NCBI GenBank assembly: GCA_963818725.1
Contig: CAWFTU010000003.1
Location: forward strand, 124,001 to 188,000
Reading direction: 5' to 3'
Length of the DNA stretch: 64,000 nucleotides
From: DATFDN01 sp963818725
Lineage (GTDB): Bacteria > Pseudomonadota > Alphaproteobacteria > Acetobacterales > Acetobacteraceae
Position 1 is the stretch's first letter. Each line of letters begins with the position of its first letter. The notes below the pieces were generated by a model, which saw only the letters and a list, made by a program, of their open reading frames with translations, was not told the DNA's origin and made no database searches. Shown here piece by piece: positions 1 to 8,383 of this stretch. Position numbers and translations under genes: made by a program.

Positions 1-663
1 CTTGGCCTGCCGCAGGGCTGCGACGGCGTGCTCGCCCCTCGTCTTGCCATTCCATCCGGCTGCGCCGAATGGAACCTTCGGCAAGCCTCGCCCGGCCTGG
101 AAGCAAGTCTGGGCGCGACGCAGCAGGTTCATCAGCCCGCCCTGGCTGATGGACAGGCCGAACAGGTCGGCCAGTGTCGCCTGCAGCCGCTCGTAGGACA
201 GGCTCTGAAAGGTCTTGAGGTAGGTCGCCAGCGTGTGCAGGCGCGGGCCGAACGGCGTGCCTGTCGCGGCGGGCGGCGGCGCTGCCACGACCCGCGCCCC
301 ACAGCCGGGACACTGCACCGCCAAGCGTCGGTGGTGCTCGACGATTGGCTTGATCTCCGGCAGCTCAATCCGCTCGTGCACGCTCACCGCTTCGCTGGGC
401 AGGTCGGGCGACAGCGCCCTGCGGCAGCACGGGCATTGCTGCGGGGCGTGATCGACGACGCGGTCCACCTCCCTGCTGAGCGCCCGACTATGGCCTTCAT
501 GTCCGGGCTTGGCACCTCCGGGGCGGGCTTGCTCGCGACGCGCTTTGCGGTCTGTGGACGGCGGCTTGGACGAGGTGCGCGAGGTCTTCTCCGGCCGCTG
601 TAGCCGCAGCACCAACTCGATCAGCTCGGCCTTGCTCAGGCGCTCCAGCTCGTCCCGCTGCAT
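1..663 (-). pseudogene. tnpC: IS66-family transposase, N-terminal part, runs off the window
   Basis: The reading frame opens at ATG (663-661) and stays open to the window edge, giving 221 residues. It starts MQRDELERLSKAELIELVLR and continues with a proline/serine linker (SSKPPSTDRKARRE) and a Cys4 zinc-binding segment (CPCCRR ... CPGCGAR), followed by a helical region containing YLKTFQSLSYERLQ and FGLSISQGGLMNLLRRA. That order is the N-terminal half of IS66 transposases (family knowledge). The DDE catalytic part would lie left of the window, so completeness cannot be judged. Residues around GLPKVPFGAAGWNGK are foreign to the family and correspond exactly to an inserted palindromic repeat (33-93) that keeps the frame. 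The IS end was not resolved; it should lie between 664 and 725. Confidence 0.85.
33..93 (-). repeat. palindromic insertion element, copy 1 (in frame in IS66 transposase)
   Basis: Read on the minus strand it begins GGGCGAGG and ends GAGGGGC. It folds as outer stem CTTGCC/GGCAAG, 5-nt bulge GAAGG on the 5' side, stem TTCC/GGAA, then inner stem ATTCGGC/GCCGGAT closed by a GCA loop. It adds about 20 residues to the transposase without breaking the frame. Four related copies occur in the window (2863, 31973, 37850, 56828). Confidence 0.8.
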
Positions 664-725
664 GCCCAAACTGCATCAGCAATGCCGCCCCGCCGCAAGG
701 GGGGTGGGTAATTACGCCCGCCGTT

Positions 726-1103
726 TCAATAAGGTGAAACCACCACCACGGGCGGGGGCGCATAGTAGGGGGGGGGCGGGGGTGGATAATACGGCCGTGC
801 GGCAGCCGCGCCGACCGCAACGCCCACGGCGGCACCTGCCGCGGCAGCCGCGCCGACGCCGTATGCTGGCGGAGGATAGCCATAGGCCGGCGGACGATAG
901 CCTCCATAGGCGCCTGGCGGACGATAGGCGGCCCCACCGGCCGGTCCGCGATATGCGGCAGCTCCTGACGGCGTGCGAACGGCCGTTGCACCCGCAGGCC
1001 CACGATAGGCCGCACCCCCATAGCGACCTTGTACAGCGCCCCAGCCGAAGGCCTGCGAGGAACCCATCACGGCCAGCAGCGTCACTCCAATGAGGGTTTT
1101 CAT
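726..1103 (-). CDS. small secreted Ala/Gly/Pro/Tyr-rich protein
   Basis: A 125-residue protein starting MKTLIGVTLLAVMGSSQAFG, a classic signal peptide with probable cleavage after SQA. The mature part is low complexity: YRGPAG repeats, an alanine/valine run and a tail with a six-proline run followed by VVVVSPY. I chose the ATG at 1103 rather than the longer frame from 1280 because it begins exactly at the signal peptide and overlaps the stop of the upstream gene by 4 bp (ATGA), which implies translational coupling. No enzymatic motif is visible. The role is unknown; an envelope or matrix component partnered with the DUF2092 protein is an inference from the coupling. Confidence 0.75.
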   Translation of the reverse strand: MKTLIGVTLLAVMGSSQAFGWGAVQGRYGGAAYRGPAGATAVRTPSGAAAYRGPAGGAAYRPPGAYGGYRPPAYGYPPPAYGVGAAAAAGAAVGVAVGAAAARPYYPPPPPPYYAPPPVVVVSPY

Positions 1104-1858
1104 TTCGGGGCCTCCATCATGGTCGCACCCTGCGGCGGTTGAAACGCAAACTCTGAATCCGCCGGTTTTACCCCGAGGTTCCAATCCGACATTACGGCGA
1201 TGAAGCGCGGCTCGCCAGGGAGCGAGCGGTAGGTCACGATCAGGCGGCGCGGCAACGCTTGCTCGTTCTTCTCCGCCCAAAGCTCGAGCTCGATTCCCGG
1301 TGGCTGTATGAAAATCATGTGCAGACAGGGCGCCCCGTCGACGGCGACGGTATCGACCACATGTCCCGCGATCACGCCATGCAGGAACGCCTTGGCTGGA
1401 TCGTTGGCGAGGAGATCAGCCAGCGGAAAGTCCACGCCCAAACGTTCGGACGCGTCGCGCAACACATCCTCAAGCGAGCCTGACACTGCAATGCTGAGGT
1501 ATTTGTTGGCCGCTTGGCTATACACCGCCAGGTTCTTGCCATTATAGACGATCTTGGCTGTGCCATCGTCACCTGCGGCAGTGATCGCCAGTCGGTCAGG
1601 ACGGCGCACCAGCGCATGGATCGTGTGAAAGATGTGCAGCGGCTGCCCGTTATTGTCGACATACTCGCGGATCGTCTGGAGTTGGAAAGAGAACGCTCCA
1701 GCGGAGAGCGTTTTGCCCATTTGGGCCACTTCGTTTAGCGCGTCTGGGGCGATCGCGGGCGCGGTCTCGGCTCTTGCGAGAATAGAGCCGCCAAGCAACG
1801 CGAGGGCCAGGGCAGGAGCCATGAGGCGTGGGCACAGGCGAGACAGCACGTTCCTCAT
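1100..1858 (-). CDS. DUF2092 family periplasmic protein
   Basis: A 252-residue protein with a signal peptide (MRNVLSRLCPRLMAPALALA..., probable cleavage after ARA). The mature sequence has the features of DUF2092 predicted periplasmic proteins: an early LSAGAFSFQLQTIREYVDNN strand region, then RRPDRLAITAAGDDGTAKIVYNGKNLAVYS and a C-terminal segment LELWAEKNEQALPRRLIVTY. This fold resembles lipoprotein-carrier-like beta sheets (family knowledge); the molecular function is not established. It is first in a two-gene operon with the secreted low-complexity protein at 726-1103. The promoter should lie in 1859-2000, where I see no convincing boxes. Confidence 0.8.
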   Translation of the reverse strand: MRNVLSRLCPRLMAPALALALLGGSILARAETAPAIAPDALNEVAQMGKTLSAGAFSFQLQTIREYVDNNGQPLHIFHTIHALVRRPDRLAITAAGDDGTAKIVYNGKNLAVYSQAANKYLSIAVSGSLEDVLRDASERLGVDFPLADLLANDPAKAFLHGVIAGHVVDTVAVDGAPCLHMIFIQPPGIELELWAEKNEQALPRRLIVTYRSLPGEPRFIAVMSDWNLGVKPADSEFAFQPPQGATMMEAPK

Positions 1859-2269
1859 GTTCTTCTCCTTCGATCCCGCGGAGGCTGGTTCTCTGATTCA
1901 ACAGACAGCGCGGCGGTCTGTCCAGGTTGTTCCTAATGGATCTGCAAGATTTTGCGCCACGGAAACCACGGGTTGTCAGTTCTCCTTCAGCACGCCGTGC
2001 CGCTGCGTCCGATGCCGCCTTGAGAGGTGTTGGTGCACAAATCATAACGCTGAGCGTATATCCCAATCCATCCAGCAGAAGCTGCTGGGCGGCGCCGTCC
2101 CGAGCCGTCCCAAACTACAGGCGCCACCCGGCCTGCCGTGGACGCGTCAACTTTATAGGCATTCTGACGGTCTGGGTCACACCCGAGGCGCTCGCGGCGT
2201 GGCCGCCGCCGCGCACCCGCAAGCGCACCAACGCCGACGATGCCCGCCACCACCGCGGGCAGGCGGTCG
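1859..2269. other. stretch without recognised genes
   Basis: Intergenic DNA between the DUF2092 gene start and the 89-bp repeat at 2270. The short frames here have no recognisable protein features. It should contain the DUF2092 promoter. The right part is probably worn-down IS sequence. Confidence 0.5.
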
Positions 2270-2358
2270 GGCGCGGGTGTAGAGGGCGGTCCAAATCCAG
2301 GCCACTCCACCGCCGCAGGATTCTGGCTCCGAGCGCCGAAGGTTCAAAGGCCAAAACG
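2270..2358 (+). repeat. 89-bp repeat flanking the IS66-like element
   Basis: This segment is identical, inverted, to 49831-49919. Both copies end at exactly the same base beside an IS66-like terminus: the complete element at 2359 here and the MITE at 49830 there. Its first part (AGGGCGGTCCAAATCCAGGC) recurs again at 49567-49590. It is probably a former target segment carried in at least two places. Confidence 0.85.
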
Positions 2359-2433
2359 GTAAGAGGGGCAAAACCCGGGGCGGGGGTGCAGTTTTTGCTT
2401 TGCCGCGGCGACTGGGTCTGATTCTCTACGGGG

Positions 2434-4062
2434 ATGGTGCCGCCCGATCTTGATGGGCTCTGCCCGGCCGAGCTGAAAGCTCTGGTGATCCAGCTGCTGG
2501 GCAAAGTGGCGGAGCTGGAGCGGACGGTTGCGGCGCAGCGCCAGGAGATCGCCCGGCTCAAGGGGCTGAAGGGCCGCCCGCAACTGAAACCGAGCGGGAT
2601 GGAGAAGGCCAGCGAGGCGAAGTCAACCGGGAATGCCCATCACCGCCCCGGCCGCGGCAAGGTGACGCCGCGTGTGACCGTCGGGGATCAGATCCTGCAG
2701 GCGGCGGTGCCGGCTGGCTCGCGATTCCGGGGCTACGAGGACTTTCTTGTCCAGGACCTGGTGCTGCGCGCCCGGTGCATCCGCTACCGCCGCGAGCGCT
2801 GGCTGACGTCGGAGGGCCAGCTGGTCGTGGCGTCGCTGCCAGACGAAGTGGCGGGACACTTTGGGCGAAGGCAGCCAAGGTTCTGCCGGCGAAGCCGGTG
2901 GAATAGCTGCCGGAGGGCGGAACTGTGCCGTTTCGTGCTGGCGCAATACCACCAGGGCCAGGTCACCGTGCCGCGTCTGGTGGCGCAGCTGCGCGACATC
3001 GGCCTGGCGATTTCCAAGCGCCAGGTCATGCGCCTGTTGATCGATCGCCAGCGGGGCTTTCTCGGTGAGGCCCGCGACGTGCTGCGCGCCGGACTGGCGA
3101 GCGCCGGCTGGGCCACGGTCGATGACACCGGCGCCCGCCACAAGGCGATGAATGGCACCTGCACGCAGATCGGCAATGACCACTTCGCCTGGTTCGGCAC
3201 CACGGCCAGCAAGAGCCGGCTGAACTTCCTCGAACTGCTCCGCGCGGGCCACACGGACTACGTGGTCAATGGCGCGGCGCTGGCCCACATGCGGGAGCGC
3301 GCCCTGGCGGGAGCCGTCGTCGCTCTGTTGGCGGCCCAGCCGGAGCGCCACTTCCCGGACCAAACCGCCTGGCAGGCGCACCTCGAGCGGCTCGGCCTCA
3401 CGGCCGCGACGGTCACGCCGGACCCGGTGCGGCTTGCCACCGAGGGCGCGCTCTGGGGCAGCGTGCAGGCCCATGGCCTGCTGCGCGAGACGGTGATTGT
3501 TAGCGACGATGCCGGCCAGTTCGCCTTCGGCCTGCATGCCCTGTGCTGGGTGCATGCCGAGCGCCTCGTGCACAAACTGGAGGCCTTCACCGATCAGCAC
3601 CGGGCGGCGCAGGCCCACCTGCGCGCGCTGATCTGGTGGTTCTACGCCGAGCTCAAGGCTTACCGGGCCGAGCCCAGCCGGCGCCGCCGCAACGAACTGC
3701 GCGCCCGCTTTGGCCGGATCTTTCGTCGCCACACCGGCTTCGCCACCCTGGATCAGCTGCTCAAGCGGTTGCGTGCCAACAAAGAAGAACTCCTGCGCGT
3801 CCTCAAGCGCCCCGAGATCCCCCTGCACACCAACGGCTCGGAACGGGACATCCGCGCCCAGGTCACCCGGCGCAAGATCAGCGCCGGCACGCGCAGCGAC
3901 GCCGGGCGCGACTGCCGGGACGCCTTCCTCGGCTTGCTCAAGACCTGCGGCAAGCTCGGCCTCAGCTTCTGGGACTATCTCGGCGCCAGGCTCCGCATTC
4001 CGGGCCAGCCCGCCGTCCCACAGCTGCCGGACCTCGTTCGAAGTCGTGGCCAGCCAGCCTGA
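2434..4062 (+). CDS. tnp: IS66-like (single-ORF) transposase
   Basis: A 542-residue protein filling the element. It has an N-terminal coiled coil (LVIQLLGKVAELERTVAAQRQEIARLKGL), a central DDE-type core with WATVDDTGARHK as the likely first acidic site and IVSDDAGQF further on, and a C-terminus NGSERDIRAQVTRRKISAG ... FLGLLKTCGKLGLSFWDYL. That C-terminus is typical of IS66-related transposases that work without tnpA and tnpB (family knowledge). Residues 144-161 (RRQPRFCRRSRWNSCRR region) are a foreign in-frame insertion encoded by palindromic repeat copy 2, placed before a conserved LCRFVLAQYHQGQVTV segment. Whether the enzyme tolerates this is unknown. The start at 2434 is GTG/ATG-ambiguous. 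Confidence 0.85.
   Translation: MVPPDLDGLCPAELKALVIQLLGKVAELERTVAAQRQEIARLKGLKGRPQLKPSGMEKASEAKSTGNAHHRPGRGKVTPRVTVGDQILQAAVPAGSRFRGYEDFLVQDLVLRARCIRYRRERWLTSEGQLVVASLPDEVAGHFGRRQPRFCRRSRWNSCRRAELCRFVLAQYHQGQVTVPRLVAQLRDIGLAISKRQVMRLLIDRQRGFLGEARDVLRAGLASAGWATVDDTGARHKAMNGTCTQIGNDHFAWFGTTASKSRLNFLELLRAGHTDYVVNGAALAHMRERALAGAVVALLAAQPERHFPDQTAWQAHLERLGLTAATVTPDPVRLATEGALWGSVQAHGLLRETVIVSDDAGQFAFGLHALCWVHAERLVHKLEAFTDQHRAAQAHLRALIWWFYAELKAYRAEPSRRRRNELRARFGRIFRRHTGFATLDQLLKRLRANKEELLRVLKRPEIPLHTNGSERDIRAQVTRRKISAGTRSDAGRDCRDAFLGLLKTCGKLGLSFWDYLGARLRIPGQPAVPQLPDLVRSRGQPA
2863..2917 (+). repeat. palindromic insertion element, copy 2 (in frame)
   Basis: Begins GGGCGAAGG and ends GGAGGG. Outer stem GGCAGC/GCTGCC, bulge CAAGG, stem TTC/GAA, inner stem TGCCGGC/GCCGGTG with a GAA loop. 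The outer stem differs from copies 4 and 5 (GCTGGC/GCCAGC) by compensating changes. It lies in frame in the IS66-like transposase. Confidence 0.85.
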
Positions 4063-4133
4063 TCGCCCCGGGTTTTGCCCCTCTTACACGCTAAGGGCGG
4101 AAGCGTTTGAAAAAGTTCGCGAAATTTCTGCCT

Positions 4134-6076
4134 CTAGGCCGAAGTTTTCATTGACCCTGCCCTGATCCGCTAGAGTTTCCTTCTGTTTTCTGGGTTACTG
4201 GCGGGCTGGATGTGTCCATACACGGGGCTTGCGTCGGCGCGACCTGGCGTGATTCGGTTCGGCCATGTTCATCGACATCGTGCCGAATGGTCGATCTGCG
4301 CCGGCAGTGCTGTTGCGCGAAAGCTATCGCGAGGGTCGCACGGTCAAGAAACGCACCTTGGCCAATCTGGGCCAATTGCCAGCCTTGGTGATTGATGGAC
4401 TGCGGGTGCTCCTGCAGGGCGGCACGGCGATCGCACGACCGGGCGAGGTATTCGAGATCCAGCGCGCCTTGCCGCATGGCCATGTCGCCGCTGTGCTCGG
4501 CACGATGCGCAAGCTCGATCTGCCGCGGCTGCTCAGCCGCACGCCGTCGCGCGAGCGCGATCTGGCGCTGGCCATGATTGCCAGCCGGATCATCGCCCCT
4601 GGCTCCAAACTGGCGACCCTGCGGAGGCTGTTGCCGGAGACGGCGAGTTCCAGTCTGGGCCGGGTCCTCGACCTCGGTGCCATCGAGGAACGCGAGATCT
4701 ATGCGGCGCTGGATTGGCTCGGCGGGGAGCAGATGCGCATCGAGCGGAGCCTGGCACGGCGCCACCTGAAAGACGGCACGCTGGTGCTCTACGATGTGAG
4801 CTCGTCGTATCTGGAAGGCCGGCACTGTGCGCTTGCCCAGCACGGCTATAGCCGGGATCGTCGGCCCGATCGGCTGCAGATCGTCTACGGCCTGCTGTGC
4901 GACCGCGACGGCTGCCCGATCGCTATCGAGGTGTTCGCAGGCGATACCGGCGATCCCACCACCTTGTCCGCACAGGTCGAGAAGCTGAAGCGCCGGTTCG
5001 GGCTCAGGCACTTGGTGCTGGTCGGCGACCGCGGCATGATTACCGCCGCGCGCATCCGTGATGACCTCAAGCCGGCTGGCCTCGATTGGATCACCACCCT
5101 GCGCGCGCCGCAGATCCAGGCGCTGGCCGAGAGCGGACCCCTGCAGTTGTCGCTGTTTGACCAACGCGACTTGGCCGAGATCACTGCCCCTGACTATCCG
5201 GGCGAGCGGCTGATCGTGTGCCGCAATCCGGATCTCGCGCGCGAGCGGGCGCGCAAGCGCGCGGAGCTGTTGGCCGCCACCGAGCGCGATCTGTCGCGGA
5301 TCGCCGCCCAGGTGCGGCGGCGGCACGCGCCCTTGCGCGGCCAAGCCGCCATCGGGCTTGCGGTCGGTGCGGTGATCGATCATCACAAAATGGGCAAGCA
5401 CTTCGCGCTGACCATCACCGCCGACAGCTTCACGTATCACCGCCAGCCCGAGAGCATCGACCGCGAGGCGCGGCTCGACGGCCTCTATGTCATCCGCACC
5501 AGCCTGCCGGCAGCGTCGATGGGTGCCGCGGATACTGTCCGGGCCTACAAGGACCTGGCCCGGGTGGAGCGGGCATTTCGCTCACTGAAATCGGTCGATC
5601 TGCGGATCCGTCCCATCCATCACTGGATCGAGCCGCGGGTCCGGGCGCACGTGTTCCTGTGCATGCTCGCCTACTACGTCGAGTGGCATCTGCGCGCGGC
5701 CTGGGCACCGATCCTGTTTCATGAGCACGACCGGGACGCTGCCCAACAGGAGCGCGCCTCGCCAGTCGCTGCGGCCGACATCTCCGAGGCCGCCAAGCGC
5801 AAGCGCGGCCGCCGGCGCAGCGATGACGGCCTGCCGGTCACCAGCTTCGGCGACTTGCTGGCCCACCTCGCCACCCTGACGCTTAACGTGGTCGCGCCAC
5901 CCGAGGCACCGAATGCCTCATTCGTGCTCGCCGCCAAACCCACGCCGCTCCAGAGCAAGGCCTTCGAACTGATCGGCGCACCCTTGCCGCGTGTCCAGTA
6001 ACCAGCCAGGGTCATTACGAAAATCCCCAGACTGCAGCACAGGTTCTTCCACCCGACAGTGCAAACTTCGGGCTAG
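4134..6076 (+). mobile_element. IS1634-family element
   Basis: Imperfect inverted repeats CTAGGCCGAAGTTTTCA (4134-4150) and, at 6060-6076, the inverse of CTAGCCCGAAGTTTGCA (15 of 17 matching) bracket one transposase gene. I did not find a convincing target duplication. Confidence 0.7.
4265..6001 (+). CDS. tnp: IS1634-family transposase (IS4 superfamily)
   Basis: A 578-residue, apparently intact protein. Core signatures are LVLYDVSSSYLEG (first Asp), LVLVGDRGMIT (second Asp) and ARVERAFRSLKS, the YREK-like region carrying the glutamate, spread over a long beta-strand-rich core as in IS1634 relatives (family knowledge). The N-terminal part (VKKRTLANLGQLP) and the C-terminal TSFGDLLAHLATLTLN also match this family. 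It catalyses cut-and-paste transposition of its own element. No frameshift or insertion is visible, so this is one of the few intact transposases in the window. Confidence 0.88.
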   Translation: MFIDIVPNGRSAPAVLLRESYREGRTVKKRTLANLGQLPALVIDGLRVLLQGGTAIARPGEVFEIQRALPHGHVAAVLGTMRKLDLPRLLSRTPSRERDLALAMIASRIIAPGSKLATLRRLLPETASSSLGRVLDLGAIEEREIYAALDWLGGEQMRIERSLARRHLKDGTLVLYDVSSSYLEGRHCALAQHGYSRDRRPDRLQIVYGLLCDRDGCPIAIEVFAGDTGDPTTLSAQVEKLKRRFGLRHLVLVGDRGMITAARIRDDLKPAGLDWITTLRAPQIQALAESGPLQLSLFDQRDLAEITAPDYPGERLIVCRNPDLARERARKRAELLAATERDLSRIAAQVRRRHAPLRGQAAIGLAVGAVIDHHKMGKHFALTITADSFTYHRQPESIDREARLDGLYVIRTSLPAASMGAADTVRAYKDLARVERAFRSLKSVDLRIRPIHHWIEPRVRAHVFLCMLAYYVEWHLRAAWAPILFHEHDRDAAQQERASPVAAADISEAAKRKRGRRRSDDGLPVTSFGDLLAHLATLTLNVVAPPEAPNASFVLAAKPTPLQSKAFELIGAPLPRVQ

Positions 6077-6228
6077 GCGACGAAGAACTATGTAATGTTC
6101 CAACTGAACTATAGTCTAATTGGGACAAGGTCGCTTGCCTGTCTCCCGACCCGCCTGTGCCTGTCACTTTGCATGTGGTGGCGTGAATGTTGGGTCTGCC
6201 CCAACTTGGCTCGCGGCCTGGGCAGTGG

Positions 6229-6687
6229 TTACGGTTTCGGTGCCGGCGTCGACTCCCATGAGACGAACTGCACGCCGCCGTTGCGCTTGACCCAGATGCT
6301 GTGGAACAGCAAGTCGACCGTGCTGTCCTTGCCGTTCACCGTAACTTCGTAGTGGCCGCTTCCGGTGACGATCGCAACGCACCCGTAGGTGCGGACGGTG
6401 ACATTGCTGCGCTGCATGCTGCGATAGACTACGGATTTTGAGCGCTGCAATTCGATGTAGCTCGCCTTGCTGTCGGACCTGCCGCTCGAGTGCGTATAAA
6501 GCAACTCGTCGCCGAACAGTCGTTCCATTGCCGCGAAGTCACCGGTGGTTTGCGCCGCGTACCTGGCATCCTCGCCTTTCAGAGCTTCGTCCGCCGAGAT
6601 CGTGCCGCTGCATTCGGTGGCCAAGGCCCCGCCAGCGCCAAGCGCGAGCGCGCCACCGACCGCCGCACTGAGCAACAGCTTTCCCAT
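6229..6687 (-). CDS. secreted NTF2-like (SnoaL/DUF4440-type) protein
   Basis: A 152-residue protein starting MGKLLLSAAVGGALALGAGG, a signal peptide with probable cleavage after ALA, then a domain of about 120 residues: EALKGEDARYAAQTTGDFAAMERLFGDELLYTHSSGRSDSKASYIELQRSK ... RTYGCVAIVTGSGHYEVTVNGKDSTVDLLFHSIWVKRNGGVQFVSWESTP. The pattern of one long helix, a YTHSSG motif and terminal beta strands is typical of DUF4440/NTF2-like folds, which bind small ligands or act as minor enzymes. The start at 6687 is chosen because AGGGGA lies just upstream and the signal peptide begins there. Monocistronic; the substrate is unknown. Confidence 0.8.
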   Translation of the reverse strand: MGKLLLSAAVGGALALGAGGALATECSGTISADEALKGEDARYAAQTTGDFAAMERLFGDELLYTHSSGRSDSKASYIELQRSKSVVYRSMQRSNVTVRTYGCVAIVTGSGHYEVTVNGKDSTVDLLFHSIWVKRNGGVQFVSWESTPAPKP

Positions 6688-6866
6688 GACCGCTTCCCCT
6701 GATGTCTTCGTAGCGTACAATCGCGCAGACTGGTACATCCGGCAATGGCGGCACGACGAGTTCAACTGAACTAAAATTGCTGGTGTGCCTCTGCTTGGCG
6801 CGAGAGCTGACAGAACCCGCTCAGAGTCCAATCAGCCGGATCCATGCAACAGGCTCACCCGTCCCT

Positions 6867-7481
6867 CTACTCCGCGGAGGGGAACCCGTTGCTGTCGTCG
6901 CGGAGCCCAGTCGTGAGGATGACCAGCCCGGACAGCGTCGCCGATGCCAGGGCGTCGCCGAATGGCACGACCGCCGACTTCGCGTAGGCGTCGCCTACTG
7001 GTGACCAGTGCTGGAGGATCACGCGCGCGGAGAGATCAACGACCCAATACTCGGGAATGCCGCCGAGGGCGTATAAGGCGCGCTTGCGGCTGAGATCGTC
7101 GGCGAGCGTGGTGTCCGAAATCTCGACCGCGAGCCGCACCTGTTCGACCGGGACGGCGCCGGGGTAGCGGCCGCTCTGTACCACGGAGATGTCGGGCATC
7201 GGCACCTCGGCCTCGCTCACGCGGACCGAGACTTCGGAGAGGATGCGCAGCGGGAGGTTCAAGTGCGCGACGGCGGTGAGCAGCGCGGCGAAGATATCCG
7301 TCTTGGCGATGCCGTGCGGGAAATGCTGCGGGCTCATCTGATGAAGCAAGCCTTCGCGCAGTTCGACACGGGGTAGGCGGTCGAAGGCGCCCCGCGCGGC
7401 CATGGTTTCGAGCTGCTCCGCGGTGATGCGGAGCAGCGAGGGGGCGGACGAGGCTGCCGCGAGTGGGAACTGAATTCCCAT
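6867..7481 (-). CDS. Uma2 family (DUF820) putative endonuclease
   Basis: A 204-residue protein with the restriction-endonuclease-like core of the Uma2 family: MPDISVVQSGRYPG and RLAVEISDTTLADDLSRKRALYALGGIPEYWVVDLSARVI. The ordered PD, E and K residues are those expected for a metal-dependent PD-(D/E)XK nuclease (family knowledge). The N-terminal segment (ITAEQLETMAARGAFDRLPRVELREGLLHQMSP) is also standard for the family. The biological role of these proteins is poorly known; they are often numerous in genomes and sit near mobile DNA. It stands alone, convergent with nothing, 180 bp downstream of the NTF2-like gene start. Confidence 0.88.
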   Translation of the reverse strand: MGIQFPLAAASSAPSLLRITAEQLETMAARGAFDRLPRVELREGLLHQMSPQHFPHGIAKTDIFAALLTAVAHLNLPLRILSEVSVRVSEAEVPMPDISVVQSGRYPGAVPVEQVRLAVEISDTTLADDLSRKRALYALGGIPEYWVVDLSARVILQHWSPVGDAYAKSAVVPFGDALASATLSGLVILTTGLRDDSNGFPSAE

Positions 7482-7636
7482 AAGAATAGACTACCGCTCA
7501 GCTCCCGTGGGCTGCAAGCGCGGTCAGGGCGGGCTCAGAGCGTGCCGTTTTTCACCTTCTCCAAGTCCCCGTCAAACGTCCGTTTGAGAAGGACTTGCCA
7601 AAGGTGAAAAGCGGCGTTGCCTTGCTGTGGCTGGCT

Positions 7637-7652
7637 TGATATCGTGATATCA
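7637..7652. promoter_or_regulatory. candidate operator of the toxin-antitoxin operon
   Basis: A perfect inverted repeat TGATATC-GT-GATATCA lies 20 bp before the antitoxin start. Ribbon-helix-helix antitoxins of the FitA type usually bind such palindromes to repress their own operon, so autoregulation is likely (inference). Confidence 0.6.
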
Positions 7653-7672
7653 GGCCAGCATTGGAGGCAGGG

Positions 7673-7921
7673 GTGGCCCAGCTCGTGGTGCGCAACCTCG
7701 AGGAGACGGTGAAGCAGGCCCTGCGCGAGCGCGCGGCCCGCCGGGGCCGCAGCCTGGAGGAAGAGGTGCGCGAGATCCTGCGCACTGCCGCCCAGGAGGA
7801 CGCCTCCTCGCCCGAGGGGCTGGGCACGCGCATCGCCGGGCGCTTCGCCGGGCTGGGGCTGGCGGAGGACATGCCCGAGCTGCGTGGCCAGGCGGCACGC
7901 GCCGCGGACCTCGGCGGGTGA
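7673..7921 (+). CDS. fitA: FitA-like ribbon-helix-helix antitoxin
   Basis: An 82-residue protein from a GTG at 7673, preceded by GGAGG at 7663-7667; an upstream TTG at 7661 is in frame but poorly placed. The N-terminal AQLVVRNLEETVKQALRERAARRGRSLEEEVREILRTA is a textbook Arc/FitA ribbon-helix-helix domain for DNA binding. The C-terminal tail (GRFAGLGLAEDMPELRGQ) would wrap the toxin (family knowledge). Its stop overlaps the toxin start (GTGA at 7918-7921), so the two genes are translationally coupled. The palindrome at 7637-7652 is the probable operator. Confidence 0.88.
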   Translation: MAQLVVRNLEETVKQALRERAARRGRSLEEEVREILRTAAQEDASSPEGLGTRIAGRFAGLGLAEDMPELRGQAARAADLGG

Positions 7922-8355
7922 TTCTGCTGGACACCAACGTCCTCTCTGCCCTCATGCGCGACCCGCCCGACCCCCTCGTGCTCCGCTGGCTCGACGCGCA
8001 GGCGCCGGAGCGGGTCTGGACCACCGCGGTCAGCGCCTTCGAGGTGCGCTTCGGCCTCGCGCGCCTGGCCGAGGGACGCCGGCGCGCGGCGCTGGAGGCG
8101 GCATTCGAGGGACTGCTGCGCGAGGATCTGGCCGGGCGCATCGCCCCGCTCGACCGCGCCGCGGCGGAGGCCGCGGGCCTGCTGGCGGCGCGGCGCGAGG
8201 CGGCCGGGCGGGTGGTTGACATCCGGGACACCCTGATCGGTGGCATCGCGCTGGCCCGGCGCGCGGCGGTGGCGACGCGCAACGCCCGGCACTTCGACGA
8301 CCTCGAGACGGGCGTGGTCAACCCGTGGGCGACCGCCTCGGGATCCCGAGCGTGA
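7918..8355 (+). CDS. fitB: FitB/VapC-type PIN-domain ribonuclease toxin
   Basis: A 145-residue PIN domain: MILLDTNVLSALMR carries the first catalytic aspartate, TAVSAFEVRFGL the glutamate, and IRDTLIGGIALARRAAVATRNARHFDDL the later acidic residues, ending the normal way at VNPW. VapC/FitB toxins cut RNA using a metal ion held by these acids, and are neutralised by the FitA-like protein encoded just upstream (family knowledge). It starts with GTG overlapping the antitoxin stop. All expected residues are present, so the toxin is probably active. Confidence 0.9.
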   Translation: MILLDTNVLSALMRDPPDPLVLRWLDAQAPERVWTTAVSAFEVRFGLARLAEGRRRAALEAAFEGLLREDLAGRIAPLDRAAAEAAGLLAARREAAGRVVDIRDTLIGGIALARRAAVATRNARHFDDLETGVVNPWATASGSRA

Positions 8356-8383
8356 GGTCTGCCGATCCGCCACGGGCAGGTCC

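Larger units (their letters stand above)
2359..4087 (+). mobile_element. IS66-like element with perfect 24-bp terminal inverted repeats
   Basis: The left end starts GTAAGAGGGGCAAAACCC (2359-2382) and the right end is its exact reverse complement (4064-4087), giving a 1729-bp element with a single transposase gene. There is no target-site duplication (left flank CCAAAACG, right flank ACGCTAAG), so one side has been rearranged since insertion. The left flank is the 89-bp repeat also found beside the MITE at 49686-49830, which has the same kind of ends. Confidence 0.85.

Noticed and set aside
28..603. Open plus-strand frame of 191 codons at the left edge
   Set aside because: It is the complement of the IS66 transposase frame on the minus strand, whose protein has clear family motifs.
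2300..2345. GAAGGTTC inside the 89-bp repeat as another palindromic element
   Set aside because: The sequence lacks the following hairpin and the GGAA arm, so it does not fit the family.
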